This document shows, piece by piece, positions 55,185-63,797 of a stretch of 64,000 nt of DNA (its first letter is position 1; every line of letters starts with the position of its first letter). The stretch is from Nesterenkonia sedimenti (lineage in GTDB: Bacteria; Actinomycetota; Actinomycetes; Actinomycetales; Micrococcaceae). The stretch spans positions 1 to 64,000 of the forward strand of contig NZ_JABAHY010000001.1 of the NCBI RefSeq assembly GCF_012641515.1, given 5' to 3'. A program made the position numbers and the translations under genes. The notes below the pieces were generated by a model. It made no database searches. It was given only the letters and a program-made list of their open reading frames with translations, and was not told the DNA's origin.

Positions 55185-56026
55185 CAGGAGATCTCCTCCC
55201 TGTGGCGCCGGCGCTGCTGCAGCGCCCAGATCAGGATGATGCTGATGGCGATGACGGCTACGACAACGGCGTTGAAGACTGGGGAGGCCAGCAGGCCGCT
55301 GTTGGACTGCAGCCAGCGGTCGATCTCAGCGGGCAGCAGTGAGGGCGCGGTGACCAGGCCGTTGGTGGTCCAGAAGAGCACGCCGACACCTGCGATGAGC
55401 AGTCCGGTGACCACCGAGGTGGTGTGCAGCTGCCTGCCGAGGACGGTGAAGCCGCGTCCGCGCAGCACCTTCATCGCCCGTGGGCCCAGCCGGGTCCAGA
55501 TGGCGGCCAGGCCGATCAGCGGCACCACCATGCCGGCCCCGTAGACTGCGAGCATGAACCCGGCCCGCAGGGTGTCGCCTTGGGCCATGGCCAGGGTCAG
55601 GATCGCTCCGAGAATAGGGCCGGCGCAGAAACCCGCCACCCCGCTGGCCGCACCCAGCAGGAAGGTGCGCAGTGCACCGGAGCGGGTGTGGGCCTTCTGC
55701 TGCAGGCCTCCGGCCCCGGGCAGGTATTTCGACATGTCGAAGCCGAAGCCCAGCGCCTGGGCCAGACCCAGCAGCACCAGGATCGCGGAGGTGGCGATGA
55801 TCATCACCTCCCGGTAGGAGGTAACCAGCGTCCCCAAGGCGCCCAGGCCGAGCCCCAGGGGCACCAGGGTCAGGGCGAGTCCGAGGTAGAAGATCCCGCC
55901 GTGCAGCAGTATTCGCAGCCGGTTGCCCAGGCTGGAGGCGAAGAACGCCGGCAGTAGCAGGGCCCCGCAGGGACTCAGCAGCGCCAGCACGCCGCCGAAG
56001 AACGCGGTCAGAAGGGTGATCTCCAC
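55184..56026 (-). CDS. CcdA/DsbD-like thiol-disulfide transmembrane transporter
   Basis: A 280-aa protein with six to seven transmembrane segments of the CcdA family. The two redox cysteines lie in LALLSPCGALLLPAFF near residue 20 and GVAGFCAGPILG near residue 134. It moves reducing equivalents from cytoplasmic thioredoxin to extracytoplasmic thiol proteins. A C-terminal extension of about 80 residues contains one more hydrophobic segment. It follows the DsbA gene by 6 nt. Confidence 0.9.
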   Translation of the reverse strand: MEITLLTAFFGGVLALLSPCGALLLPAFFASSLGNRLRILLHGGIFYLGLALTLVPLGLGLGALGTLVTSYREVMIIATSAILVLLGLAQALGFGFDMSKYLPGAGGLQQKAHTRSGALRTFLLGAASGVAGFCAGPILGAILTLAMAQGDTLRAGFMLAVYGAGMVVPLIGLAAIWTRLGPRAMKVLRGRGFTVLGRQLHTTSVVTGLLIAGVGVLFWTTNGLVTAPSLLPAEIDRWLQSNSGLLASPVFNAVVVAVIAISIILIWALQQRRRHREEIS

Positions 56027-56032
56027 GCTTGG

Positions 56033-56869
56033 TCAGCCCTCCTCAGCCCGCTCAAGTGCGTCATCGACGGCCTGGATGAAGACCTCGGTGGGCTGGGCAC
56101 CGACCATCGGGGCGCCACCGATGATGAAAGTCGGAGTGGAGTAGGCGCCGATGCTGTAGCCAAGTTCGGCGTTGTCATCAACCTGCTCCTCCACCTCCTC
56201 GGAGTTCATATCCTGCGCGAACTGCTCGGTGTCCAGTCCGATCTCTGCGGCCAGGTCGGTCATCGACTCTGGGCTCAGCTGGTCCTCGCTGAGGATCTCA
56301 CCGTTGGCGAACAAGTGGTGATGATAATCCCAAAACTCACCCTGCAGAGCCGCGGCGTAGACCGCCCTTGCCGCTTGGGTGGAAGCCGGGCCGAACACGT
56401 TCAGATCTCGCCATTCGATGCGCATATCCCCGGCCTCGACATACTCCATCATCGACGGCAGAGTGTCCTCACTCCAGGAAGCGCAATAGGGGCACTGATA
56501 GTCGGAGAAGACAATCATAGTCACCGGGGCATCAGCCTCTCCGATGGCCAGGGGGTCTTCGGGGTCATGACGTTCCAACTCTGTGAGGTCCGGCTGCTCA
56601 GGTTCCGCTGCTTCCTCCGGCGCATCGTCCTCTGCCGGGCTGTTATCCTCCTGTGTGTCCACCTGATCTTCGTCCTCCGGCTGCGTGACTGCTGCATCCT
56701 CAGCGGCAGGAGAATCACCGTTGGACTCCCCGTCCCAGAGCAGCCAGATGACCACTGCCGCAGCGACGACGATCACGGTGATGGGAACCCACAGGGAGCG
56801 CGCGTTCAGCGCCGGCTTGGCCGTAGCTTTCTTCTCCGCCGGCGTGGCTTGAGGCTTCTCGGTCATCAA
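56033..56869 (-). CDS. membrane-anchored DsbA-family thioredoxin
   Basis: A 278-aa protein. One N-terminal membrane segment (SLWVPITVIVVAAAVVIWLLW) is followed by a strongly acidic spacer (residues 50-100) and a DsbA fold with the active site SDYQCPYCASW near residue 126 and cis-Pro loop AYSTPTFIIGG. It would introduce or shuffle disulfides outside the membrane. It is first in the DsbA-CcdA-lipoprotein operon and is divergent from the CPVC protein-BlaI-M56 operon. Confidence 0.9.
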   Translation of the reverse strand: MMTEKPQATPAEKKATAKPALNARSLWVPITVIVVAAAVVIWLLWDGESNGDSPAAEDAAVTQPEDEDQVDTQEDNSPAEDDAPEEAAEPEQPDLTELERHDPEDPLAIGEADAPVTMIVFSDYQCPYCASWSEDTLPSMMEYVEAGDMRIEWRDLNVFGPASTQAARAVYAAALQGEFWDYHHHLFANGEILSEDQLSPESMTDLAAEIGLDTEQFAQDMNSEEVEEQVDDNAELGYSIGAYSTPTFIIGGAPMVGAQPTEVFIQAVDDALERAEEG

Positions 56870-56937
56870 TGCTGTCCTTCGCGTTCAGATCGTTGATCAT
56901 GGAATAACTGTCTCGCCTAGTTACTATACAAATTCAT

Positions 56938-56954
56938 TACTATCATGCATAGTA
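56938..56954. promoter_or_regulatory. BlaI-type operator candidate
   Basis: TACTAT-CATGC-ATAGTA is a dyad with 6-bp arms in the 91-bp intergenic region between the divergent DsbA and CPVC-protein genes, 6 bp before the latter's start. An additional TTACTATA half-site lies at 56920-56928. BlaI/MecI repressors bind TAC/GTA-type dyads. Confidence 0.6.
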
Positions 56955-56960
56955 GTTCAC

Positions 56961-57563
56961 ATGAGAACCTCATCACAGCCTTCAGGAAAACTGCAGTCGA
57001 GTCTGGCGATGGCCTGGCAGGGTCTGCGTATGTGGACGCCGCGGCAGATCATGGCGGCCGTTCTGAGCTCAGTGGGGGTGGCTCTGCTGATCGGCATTGC
57101 GACTGTCCTGATCCCCAACCCCCTGTTTGCCCGAGACATTCCTCCGGTCTGGTGGAACTATCCGATTTGGATTCTGACCGCGGTCTTGAGCGGGATGTTG
57201 GTGGCCACCTATGTTCGTCCCTACTCTGCCGCACAGACCCCGACAGTTGAGGCACCCTCTGCTTCTGGTGCGGAGGACGCTGTTCTCGGTAAGAACGAGA
57301 AGCGGAGCAGTCGGCTCGGCATGGTCGGCACCTTTCTCGCTTGGTTCGCCGTAGGCTGCCCGGTCTGCAATAAGATCGCACTGCTGGCGCTGGGCTATTC
57401 AGGGGCGATCACCTATTTCACCCCGGTCCAGCCGTTCTTGGCTGCGGCCGCAGTCATTTTCTGCGGTGTGGCACTGGTGCTTAGACTGAAAGGACAGGTG
57501 GCCTGCCCAACCCCGCGTGTGGCCGCCAAAAACGTCCAGGCCCATGAGAGTGCAGGAGTATGA
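56961..57563 (+). CDS. membrane protein with CPVC thiol motif
   Basis: A 200-aa membrane protein with about four hydrophobic segments. The motif AVGCPVCNKIALLALGYSG near residues 131-149 places a CxxC at the start of a membrane helix, resembling VKOR/DsbB-type quinone-linked centres. Segments at 30-52 and 70-88 frame a short extracytoplasmic loop. No named family is recognised with certainty. The blaI-like start overlaps its stop (ATGA), so it is in one operon with the regulator and M56 peptidase. Confidence 0.75.
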   Translation: MRTSSQPSGKLQSSLAMAWQGLRMWTPRQIMAAVLSSVGVALLIGIATVLIPNPLFARDIPPVWWNYPIWILTAVLSGMLVATYVRPYSAAQTPTVEAPSASGAEDAVLGKNEKRSSRLGMVGTFLAWFAVGCPVCNKIALLALGYSGAITYFTPVQPFLAAAAVIFCGVALVLRLKGQVACPTPRVAAKNVQAHESAGV

Positions 57564-57967
57564 GCGTGAGTCAACATAGTGAGGCCGCGGCACATGCCAA
57601 TCTTCGGCTCGGTCCCTTGGAAGAGCAGATCATGGAGCTGCTGTGGGACCGAGGCGCGCTCAGCATCCGTAATGTGATGGACACCCTGGCACAGAAGCCG
57701 GCCTACACCACGGTGGCCACGGTCATGCAGAATCTGCAGCGTAAGCAGCTGGTCAAGGCTGAAAAGCAGGGGCGTCTGGTCAGCTATCTACCGTTGATCA
57801 GCCATGAGGAGCATACCGCTGGTTTGATGCGCCACGCTTTGGAGTCCAGCACTGATCGGGCTGCCTCCATCCTGCACTTCGTCAAAGATATGCCCGCAGA
57901 AGACCGCTCCCTGCTGCAGGCCTACTTCGCCGATAACCCTGATGCCCGTGACGCAGAACAGAGGTGA
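57560..57967 (+). CDS. BlaI/MecI/CopY-family repressor
   Basis: A 135-aa winged-helix repressor: LGPLEEQIMELLWDRGALSIRNVMD and TTVATVMQNLQRKQLV, both diagnostic of BlaI. The linker where BlaR1-triggered cleavage occurs is present. It is followed 6 nt later by an M56 peptidase gene, the standard BlaI-BlaR1 pairing. The target is probably the divergent region at 56938. Confidence 0.92.
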   Translation: MSVSQHSEAAAHANLRLGPLEEQIMELLWDRGALSIRNVMDTLAQKPAYTTVATVMQNLQRKQLVKAEKQGRLVSYLPLISHEEHTAGLMRHALESSTDRAASILHFVKDMPAEDRSLLQAYFADNPDARDAEQR

Positions 57968-57973
57968 TCACCC

Positions 57974-58972
57974 ATGGCACCTGTAACCATCATCCTGGTG
58001 TTCGTGGCGGGCATCCTCCTATTCGGTGCGCTAGGGGCACCGTTTGTGCGGCGAGCAACGCCTGCTCTGGTGGGCACGCCTCGGGCCGCCGTCGCCGTGC
58101 TGAGCGCTACTGCGGCCTTCTGGCTGCTAGCACTTGCTGCCGTCGGGCCAATGGTCGCCTGGGTGATCTCCGGACCGGCAGTGCTGATGCCGGGGACAAC
58201 CGGTGAAATTTGCCAACGCTGCCTGGCCGCAGCCAACCCGCTGCCCCAAGGCACAGCAGTCGACACCATTGTCCCTGTCCTGCTGCTGATTCTGCTCCCG
58301 CTGCTGCTGGCCGGTGCCCTACTGTTCTCGCTGGCCCGATACTCTGTACGCAGGAAAGCCGCGATGCGGTCGACCTGCCAGAGTCTGAATAGGGTTACTT
58401 CCTCCACGCATCTGCTGGGCTATCAGGTGCTGGTAGTCAACGACCCGGCACCGGTGGCCTTCGCCCTGCCCAAGAAGCGATGCGGGATGGTGATCTCCCA
58501 GAAACTTCTGAATCTGCTGGATGAAGATGAACTGCACGCTGTGCTGGCCCACGAATCCGCACACCTGCGCCAGCGCCACCACCTCATCCTCCTGCTCGTA
58601 GAAGGCCTCACCCGGCCATTGCGCTGGGTGCCACTGATTCGCGCCATCGCCGACGCAATCCCCCATTACCTGGAGATAGCCGCCGATTGCGCCGCCCGTC
58701 GCGAGACCGGTACACCCGCCTTGGCCAGCGCTCTGCTGAAACTCGGGGACCGCGCCCACAGCCTGGAAAATATGCCCCAGACACAGACTGACTCCCTGGT
58801 GCTCAACGCTGCTGGCACGGACCGCATCCGCCACCTGGTGGCCCCGAGCAGCCACCGGGGCGGCAGGGGCTACCTGGTGGCTGTGATGGTGACTATTGCG
58901 TTGATGACCACCACCAGCACCGCAGTCCACGGTAACTATATACAGGCCGCTCTGGCCGGCTGCGCATTCTAA
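57974..58972 (+). CDS. M56-family membrane metallopeptidase (BlaR1-like, no sensor domain)
   Basis: A 332-aa peptidase with three N-terminal membrane segments, the zinc motif VLAHESAHLRQRHH near residue 190 (HExxH), downstream EIAADCAARRETG (the third-ligand region) and one C-terminal membrane segment. Unlike true BlaR1 there is no C-terminal penicillin-binding sensor domain. The loop between segments 2 and 3 holds GTTGEICQRCLAAANP, with a CxxC that could respond to redox state. It is coupled to the BlaI-like repressor. Confidence 0.87.
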   Translation: MAPVTIILVFVAGILLFGALGAPFVRRATPALVGTPRAAVAVLSATAAFWLLALAAVGPMVAWVISGPAVLMPGTTGEICQRCLAAANPLPQGTAVDTIVPVLLLILLPLLLAGALLFSLARYSVRRKAAMRSTCQSLNRVTSSTHLLGYQVLVVNDPAPVAFALPKKRCGMVISQKLLNLLDEDELHAVLAHESAHLRQRHHLILLLVEGLTRPLRWVPLIRAIADAIPHYLEIAADCAARRETGTPALASALLKLGDRAHSLENMPQTQTDSLVLNAAGTDRIRHLVAPSSHRGGRGYLVAVMVTIALMTTTSTAVHGNYIQAALAGCAF

Positions 58973-59069
58973 ACAGCTAGGAGTGAGGTCCGATCTTCAG
59001 GGCAACGAGGACTGTGAAACTCCGTTGATTTTCTTTCAGCAATGCCCCGTAGAGACTCTTCTATGTCTG

Positions 59070-59515
59070 TCAAGCTGCAGTCGTGGCTAATGCTGAGTCG
59101 TTGAGCGTCCGGTGGACGCGGCGGGCGAGGTAGCGTTTGAGGCATCGGCGGATTTCCCGGTCGGTGCGGCCTTCTGCTCGCCGTTTCTCGACGTATTTCC
59201 GTGTTTCTGGGTCGTGGGTCATCTTGGTCAGGGCAACCATGTGGAGGGCATGGTTCAGGCTTCTATCGCCGCCTCGGTTCAGGCGGTGCCGGACGGTGTT
59301 GCCCGAGGAAGCGGGAATCGGATTGACTCCAGCCAGGGAGGCGAAGGCGGCCTGGTTGCGGACGCGTCCCTGATGGGACCAGGCGGTGAGGCACGTCGCC
59401 GCAGTTACAGGCCCGAAGCCCTTTTCCTGCAGCAGGGGCGCGGCTTCGCTGATCTGCACCAGTGCGGTCAGTTGCGTCTCGTTGGCTTTGAGCTGGTCAT
59501 CGAGCTCCAGGACAG
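59070..59515 (-). mobile_element. IS110-family transposase, C-terminal remnant
   Basis: The minus strand encodes the Transposase_20 half of an IS110 transposase: LLQEKGFGPVTAATCLTAW, FASLAGVNPIPASSGNTV, RLNRGGDRSLNHALHMVAL, ending RRVHRTLNDSA. The DEDD catalytic N-terminal half is missing. The sequence is interrupted at about 59516 by the end of an IS256-type element, whose terminal sequence makes up the first residues of the apparent frame. Confidence 0.85.
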
Positions 59516-60078
59516 GGAGTGTCTGATTAACGGTGTATCTGGTCTGGCTCATTTTTAGTTGAGGCGTCCTTCGAAGGTGATAGCGAAGGCGTTTAGCGCT
59601 GGTTTCCATCGGGTGGCCCAGCGTGCTCGGCCTTTCCCGGTGGGATCCAGTGCCCTAGTAGCAAGATACAGGCACTTCAGCGCGGCTGCTTCGTTGGGGA
59701 AATGTCCTCTGGCTCTGAGGGCCCTGCGGTAGCGGGCGTTCATTGACTCGATCGCGTTGGTCGAGCAGATCACCCGACGGATCTCAGCATCGTAATCCAG
59801 AAAGGGCACGAACTCATTCCAGGCGTTGGCCCAGAGCTTGCTGATCGCCAGGTATTGGCCGCCCCATTTCTGGTCAAACTCAGCGAATCTCTCCTTCGCC
59901 ACCACTTCCGAGGGTGCGGTGTAGATCGGTTTGAGGTCCTTACTGATCTTCTCCCAATACTTCTTCGACGCGTACCGGAAAGTGTTGCGGATCAGATGGA
60001 TGTTGCAGGTCTGGACCGTGGCGTACTCCCACGCGGTGGTGATCGCCTCGGGCAGTCCTTTGAGCCCGTCACAGTTGC
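59516..60078 (-). mobile_element. IS256-family (mutator) transposase, C-terminal remnant
   Basis: The minus strand reads NCDGLKGLPEAITTAWEYA, QTCNIHLIRNTFRYASKKYW, then VPFLDYDAEIRRVICSTNAIESMNAR and ends FEGRLN with TAA at 59555-59557. This is the distal half of an IS256 transposase, with the last Glu of the DDE triad in NAIESMN. A putative terminal repeat GGAGTGTCTGATTAACGGTG lies at 59516-59535. The N-terminal half is lost at the junction with the VOC gene. Confidence 0.85.
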
Positions 60079-60540
60079 CTAATCCAGACAGAACTCATTG
60101 CCCTCGGGGTCTGACATGACGATGAACCCAATGGATAAGGGAGGAGCCGGTTCGTGGCGCTGAATGCGGCGGGCTCCCAGAGCCACCAGGCGCTCACACT
60201 CCCGCTCGAGGGCTGTCATTCGCGCCTCACCGGTTAGCTCCGAGGCAGTGCGCACGTCCAGGTGCACTCGGTTTTTGGCGACCTTAGCCTCCGGCACCTG
60301 CTGGAAGTAGAGTCTGGGTCCTTTGCCGTCGGGGTCCTCCAACGCCGAAGCAGAGTTGCGCTGCTCCTCGGGGACTCCTGTTTCTGCCAGAAACCTGTCC
60401 CAGGCGGCCTGCCCGTCCTCACCTGGGGAGAGATCTACTCCGGGTGGGGCGGGGTGGAGGTAGCCCAGCACCTCGGCCCAGAAGGCAGAAAGGGACCGCG
60501 GGTCCTGGGCATCGATGGTGATCTGTACGGTACTGCTCAT
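60079..60540 (-). CDS. VOC/glyoxalase-like domain protein
   Basis: A 153-aa protein of the VOC superfamily: STVQITIDAQDPRSLSAFWAEVLGY at the start, NRVHLDVRT in the middle (metal-site His), and SDPEGNEFCLD at the end. The substrate is unknown. Start 60540 fits AAAGGAGAAC better than the adjacent ATG at 60543. The stop TAG is at the exact edge of the IS256 remnant, but the C-terminus is normal for the family, so the protein appears complete. Confidence 0.85.
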   Translation of the reverse strand: MSSTVQITIDAQDPRSLSAFWAEVLGYLHPAPPGVDLSPGEDGQAAWDRFLAETGVPEEQRNSASALEDPDGKGPRLYFQQVPEAKVAKNRVHLDVRTASELTGEARMTALERECERLVALGARRIQRHEPAPPLSIGFIVMSDPEGNEFCLD

Positions 60541-60581
60541 CATGTTCTCCTTTGTGAGGGGATTTGGGTTGGGAGCGAAAC

Positions 60582-60812
60582 TCACCATGGCCGCGGCTGC
60601 TGGAGCCCCTTCAGGATTGCAGCTTCGCGCTGCTCGAAGGCGTACTGGCTGAGCTCCTCCCGGCGTACCCGCCGTGCAGCAGCAGCCGTCCTGCCAGCGG
60701 CCCTGAGCTCTGCCTGGCGCTCAGCCCAGCTGACGAGGGCCTGGCCTGCGGAGAGCGCGATTCGCTCGGGCTGCGAATACTGGGAAACCGCTGACATCAG
60801 ACCGTTGGCCAC
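60582..60812 (-). CDS. small helical protein of unknown function
   Basis: A 76-aa, Arg/Ala/Glu-rich protein, predicted mostly alpha-helical (ALVSWAERQAELRAAGR, ARRVRREELSQYAFEQREAA). Its start overlaps the end of the DinB gene by 16 nt, suggesting translational coupling. No family is recognised. It lies 42 bp upstream of the VOC gene on the same strand. Confidence 0.55.
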   Translation of the reverse strand: MANGLMSAVSQYSQPERIALSAGQALVSWAERQAELRAAGRTAAAARRVRREELSQYAFEQREAAILKGLQQPRPW

Positions 60813-61381
60813 CGTTTCTGAGTGTGCAGATAGATGTCACGCAGCAGAGCGACCTCAGCCAGGTGGTGGATCACCTCACGGTGTATATGCAGAACCAACT
60901 TCGACATCGGTTCCTGCTCAAACCCTTCCTCACCACATGGTCGCTGCAGGTCTGCATCCGATAATGACCGCACCCCAGCTGCCCATCTGGCGTACTCAGT
61001 TTCCAACTGCTCCAGGGCCTCAGCGGCTGTGGCCGCGTAGGTGAAGGAGTGATAGTCGGTGGCCTCACGCCCAAAGTGCGAGGCATTGCGCATCGCAAAA
61101 ATACCGACGACGACATGTGCCAGTCGCCAGGCGATGGAGGTGAAGGGGGCTGGCTCCGGGGGCGGAAAAGCGAACTCCACCACCATCTCTCCGGCCCCGC
61201 CCTGAACGGGAGCATCACTGGCGCCTCGGCGGCGAATATTCCAACAGTCCGGGGCGGGCTCCCAGAAATACTCCGCATCACTGAGCCCGGCTGACCGGTC
61301 CCGCACCTGATGCTTCCAATGCCACTCGAGCTGGTCGAGAAGCAGCTCGCTCCAAGATTCTTCAGGTTTGTGAAGTGTCAT
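60797..61381 (-). CDS. DinB-superfamily protein
   Basis: A 194-aa four-helix-bundle protein of the DinB/YfiT type: LLLDQLEWHWKHQVRDR at the start, SIAWRLAHVVVGIFAMRN near residue 100 (first metal His) and HIHREVIHHLAEVALLRDIYL at the end (HxxxH metal ligands). Members are metal-dependent thiol S-transferases or of unknown role. ATG 61381 is preferred; the frame is open upstream through the intergenic operator. It is divergent from a WYL regulator. Confidence 0.87.
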   Translation of the reverse strand: MTLHKPEESWSELLLDQLEWHWKHQVRDRSAGLSDAEYFWEPAPDCWNIRRRGASDAPVQGGAGEMVVEFAFPPPEPAPFTSIAWRLAHVVVGIFAMRNASHFGREATDYHSFTYAATAAEALEQLETEYARWAAGVRSLSDADLQRPCGEEGFEQEPMSKLVLHIHREVIHHLAEVALLRDIYLHTQKRWPTV

Positions 61382-61403
61382 AGCTGCACTCTCACACTGA
61401 TAC

Positions 61404-61420
61404 CGGACAGTTCCTGTCCG
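61404..61420. promoter_or_regulatory. operator between DinB and WYL regulator genes
   Basis: CGGACAG-TTC-CTGTCCG is a perfect 17-bp inverted repeat in the 61-bp space between the divergent starts. It is the natural binding site for the WYL regulator and would govern both genes. Confidence 0.82.
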
Positions 61421-61442
61421 TGAATCGTGCGAGGATTGGCCC

Positions 61443-62399
61443 ATGTCCTCCGAAGCAACTGTCGAGCGGGTGCTGCGACTGCTCTCCCTACTGCAGCGTC
61501 GGCCCGTCTGGACAGCGGTGGAGCTGGCTGAGGAACTGGGGATCACTGATCGCTCAGTCCGCCGCGATATCGAACGACTGCGGAATCTGGGATACCCCGT
61601 TCAGGCAGCTTCCGGCCTGGGCGGGGGCTATAAGCTCGGCGCCGGACGCCAACTGCCGCCACTGCTGCTCACCGATGAGGAGGCCACCGCCACGGCTGTC
61701 TCACTCCGGATAGCTGCAGGAGGTGCCATCTCAGGTATCGGCGATGCGGCCCTGGATGCCCTGGCCAAACTTGATCAGGTCATGCCTCCTCGGTTGCGGG
61801 GCAACGTCCGGGCCCTGCATGATTCCACCGCCACATTGGCCGGAACCGGAGAAGTGAGCATCGAAACTCTCACCACGCTGGCCGCCGCATGCCGGGACCA
61901 GGTCCAGGTGCGGTTTTCATATACCAAGTTTCATGGCATCGAAGGTCAGCGCCGAACAGAACCTGTTCGAATGGTCGCTGCCGGCCCCCGCTGGTACCTC
62001 ATGGCCTACGACCTCGACCGGCAGGACTGGCGAACCTTCAGGCTGGACCGTATGCAACACGTCGCGGCCACTACCTTCCGGTTCCGCCCCCGAGACCATC
62101 CGGACCCCCTGGATTATGTGCAGGAATCAGTGACCGCCTCGGCCTACCAGCATCTGACCCGGGTTCGGCTTCACCTTTCAGCCGAGGAAGCCCGTCGCAG
62201 AATCCCGCCCCAGATCGCCAAGATCGAAGAGGACCCTGCCCCGGGCCGGTGTCTGTTCATCGCAGGGGCTGACAATATGGAATGGATGGCGCTCTACCTG
62301 GCGGGTCTCGGCCTGGAGATGGAAATCCTGGAGCCGGAGGGCTTACGCGAAGTCGCCATGAACCTCGCCGAGACTCTGAGGTCAATGGCGGGTGGATAA
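61443..62399 (+). CDS. WYL-domain transcriptional regulator (YafY-like)
   Basis: A 318-aa regulator. Residues 1-60 are a DeoR-type helix-turn-helix (VELAEELGITDRSVRRDIERL). The middle links to a WYL domain (QVRFSYTKFHG, then GPRWYLMAYDLDRQDWRTFRLDRM near residues 180-203) and a C-terminal WCX extension. WYL domains sense small molecules or nucleic acids. It is divergent from dinB with a shared palindrome, so self-regulation and dinB control are likely. Confidence 0.92.
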   Translation: MSSEATVERVLRLLSLLQRRPVWTAVELAEELGITDRSVRRDIERLRNLGYPVQAASGLGGGYKLGAGRQLPPLLLTDEEATATAVSLRIAAGGAISGIGDAALDALAKLDQVMPPRLRGNVRALHDSTATLAGTGEVSIETLTTLAAACRDQVQVRFSYTKFHGIEGQRRTEPVRMVAAGPRWYLMAYDLDRQDWRTFRLDRMQHVAATTFRFRPRDHPDPLDYVQESVTASAYQHLTRVRLHLSAEEARRRIPPQIAKIEEDPAPGRCLFIAGADNMEWMALYLAGLGLEMEILEPEGLREVAMNLAETLRSMAGG

Positions 62400-62452
62400 T
62401 CCGGGCCGCTAGGTATTCCCGCCACAGACAATAGGCTATTAGGCTCTGAGCT

Positions 62453-63019
62453 GTGACAACATCTCTGTCGTCCAAGCCCATGAACAACAACCTCCCCTGG
62501 AGCTGGGGTGAGGCTGTGGTTTCCGGGAAAGAAATCCCGGGACCGCATCCCGAAATAATGCGTGCGGCCACCCGCGCAGTAGGCGTCCGGGCCTCGCCGG
62601 GGCGGATATATCTATGGCTCTGCCAGCTGCGGCGAGCACCCTACAGCTATGACTGGATTGATAATTTTGGCCGCCGAAGCCCCCGACAGGCAGATCCTGA
62701 ACTGTGCCACCTCGAGCGTGGCCAGTCAGTGATGACGATTTTCACCCTGACCGACTTCGAACCGGATGCTTCCATCACCCTGCGAATGAAACCAGGCTGG
62801 CCACGAAACGCTTTCGGCGACCTCAGTCTGCAATACCGGGCAGAACGGATCGATGACGAGTTCTCCCGGCTCAGTGTGGTCCTGTGGATGCCTCCGATAG
62901 GGAAAGTCTTGGCCAAGCAGCGTCGCTATCTGCTGGCCTGGGGTGATCTCATGATGATGCGCAAGCAGCTGTTGGTGCTTCGCAACCTGGCAGAGAACGA
63001 CGACGCCTCAGGGAGATAG
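62453..63019 (+). CDS. SRPBCC-like protein of unknown function
   Basis: A 188-aa soluble protein, with a GTG start 53 nt after the WYL regulator. Features are PHPEIMRAATRAVGVRASPG, the segment WLCQLRRAPYSYDWIDNFGR and later strands FGDLSLQYRAERIDDEFSRLSVVLWM-like around residues 120-145. A C-terminal helix LLAWGDLMMMRKQLLVL follows. The YSYDWIDN motif is seen in polyketide cyclase/SRPBCC-type proteins of actinobacteria. The fold assignment is tentative. Confidence 0.72.
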   Translation: MTTSLSSKPMNNNLPWSWGEAVVSGKEIPGPHPEIMRAATRAVGVRASPGRIYLWLCQLRRAPYSYDWIDNFGRRSPRQADPELCHLERGQSVMTIFTLTDFEPDASITLRMKPGWPRNAFGDLSLQYRAERIDDEFSRLSVVLWMPPIGKVLAKQRRYLLAWGDLMMMRKQLLVLRNLAENDDASGR

Positions 63020-63107
63020 TACGTCAAGCCAATTAGTAGAGTGAGTGCTCCAATATGTGTAGCCTGGAGTAAGTATTAGCTTATGGTCTGGTCACAAAGG
63101 AGCACCC

Positions 63108-63797
63108 ATGTCGGATTCGAGTATCACTGTCACGCTCGATTCGAAACTTGTGCGCATCTTCACTGTGGCCGGTGCGGCAATCGGTGCTGTCTTGGCGTTC
63201 ATTGTTGGTCCCTTGGCGACGTGGATGGTCAATCAGTTTGATATGACATTCCTGCCCCTGCAGCTGTTGGACCGAATTCCCATGATGTGGTCAGTTCCTC
63301 TGCTGACACTGTTGGGAGCTCTAGGCGGGTGGATTATCTTCATGGTCTGGGACGAGGGCGTGGGACGCGTCATGGTGGATCCAGAGAAAATCCGTATCGA
63401 CAATAAGAGCGGCTCAGCCGAATACTCACGCGATGAGATTTCCCAGATCTTTTTAGATAAGGACGAGCTGGTGCTGGTCGATAAGGAAGCCCGAGAACTG
63501 TCCCGCACGAGTTCCGACAGTTGGTTTCTGGTGGGGAAGCTGGCCGATGCCTTTGGCGCCTTCGACTATCCCTGGGCCGGGGGAGAAGACCCACGCGAGG
63601 CGGAGTTCGCCGATTGGGTGGATCGCAGCCCGGAGCTTGAGGAGAACATCCACGCACTTCTGAGGGCTCGTCGTCGTGCTTTGACCGATGAAAAGGCCGG
63701 GGAGGCCGAATCCCTGCGGGAGGAACTGGCGGCTCAGGGCATTGTCGTCCGGGATCGTGACGAGAAGCAGCAATATCGGCGCCTGCCAGCCCTCTAG
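63108..63797 (+). CDS. YqeB-like membrane protein
   Basis: A 229-aa protein with two transmembrane segments (residues about 18-42 and 62-84). A cytoplasmic domain follows (VDPEKIRIDNKSGSAEYSRDEISQIFLDKDELVLVD) and a charged C-terminal helix. It resembles the YqeB family, whose function is unknown. ATG start with AAAGGAGCACCC just upstream. It is convergent with the sigma factor gene, with stop codons overlapping by 4 nt. Confidence 0.82.
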   Translation: MSDSSITVTLDSKLVRIFTVAGAAIGAVLAFIVGPLATWMVNQFDMTFLPLQLLDRIPMMWSVPLLTLLGALGGWIIFMVWDEGVGRVMVDPEKIRIDNKSGSAEYSRDEISQIFLDKDELVLVDKEARELSRTSSDSWFLVGKLADAFGAFDYPWAGGEDPREAEFADWVDRSPELEENIHALLRARRRALTDEKAGEAESLREELAAQGIVVRDRDEKQQYRRLPAL

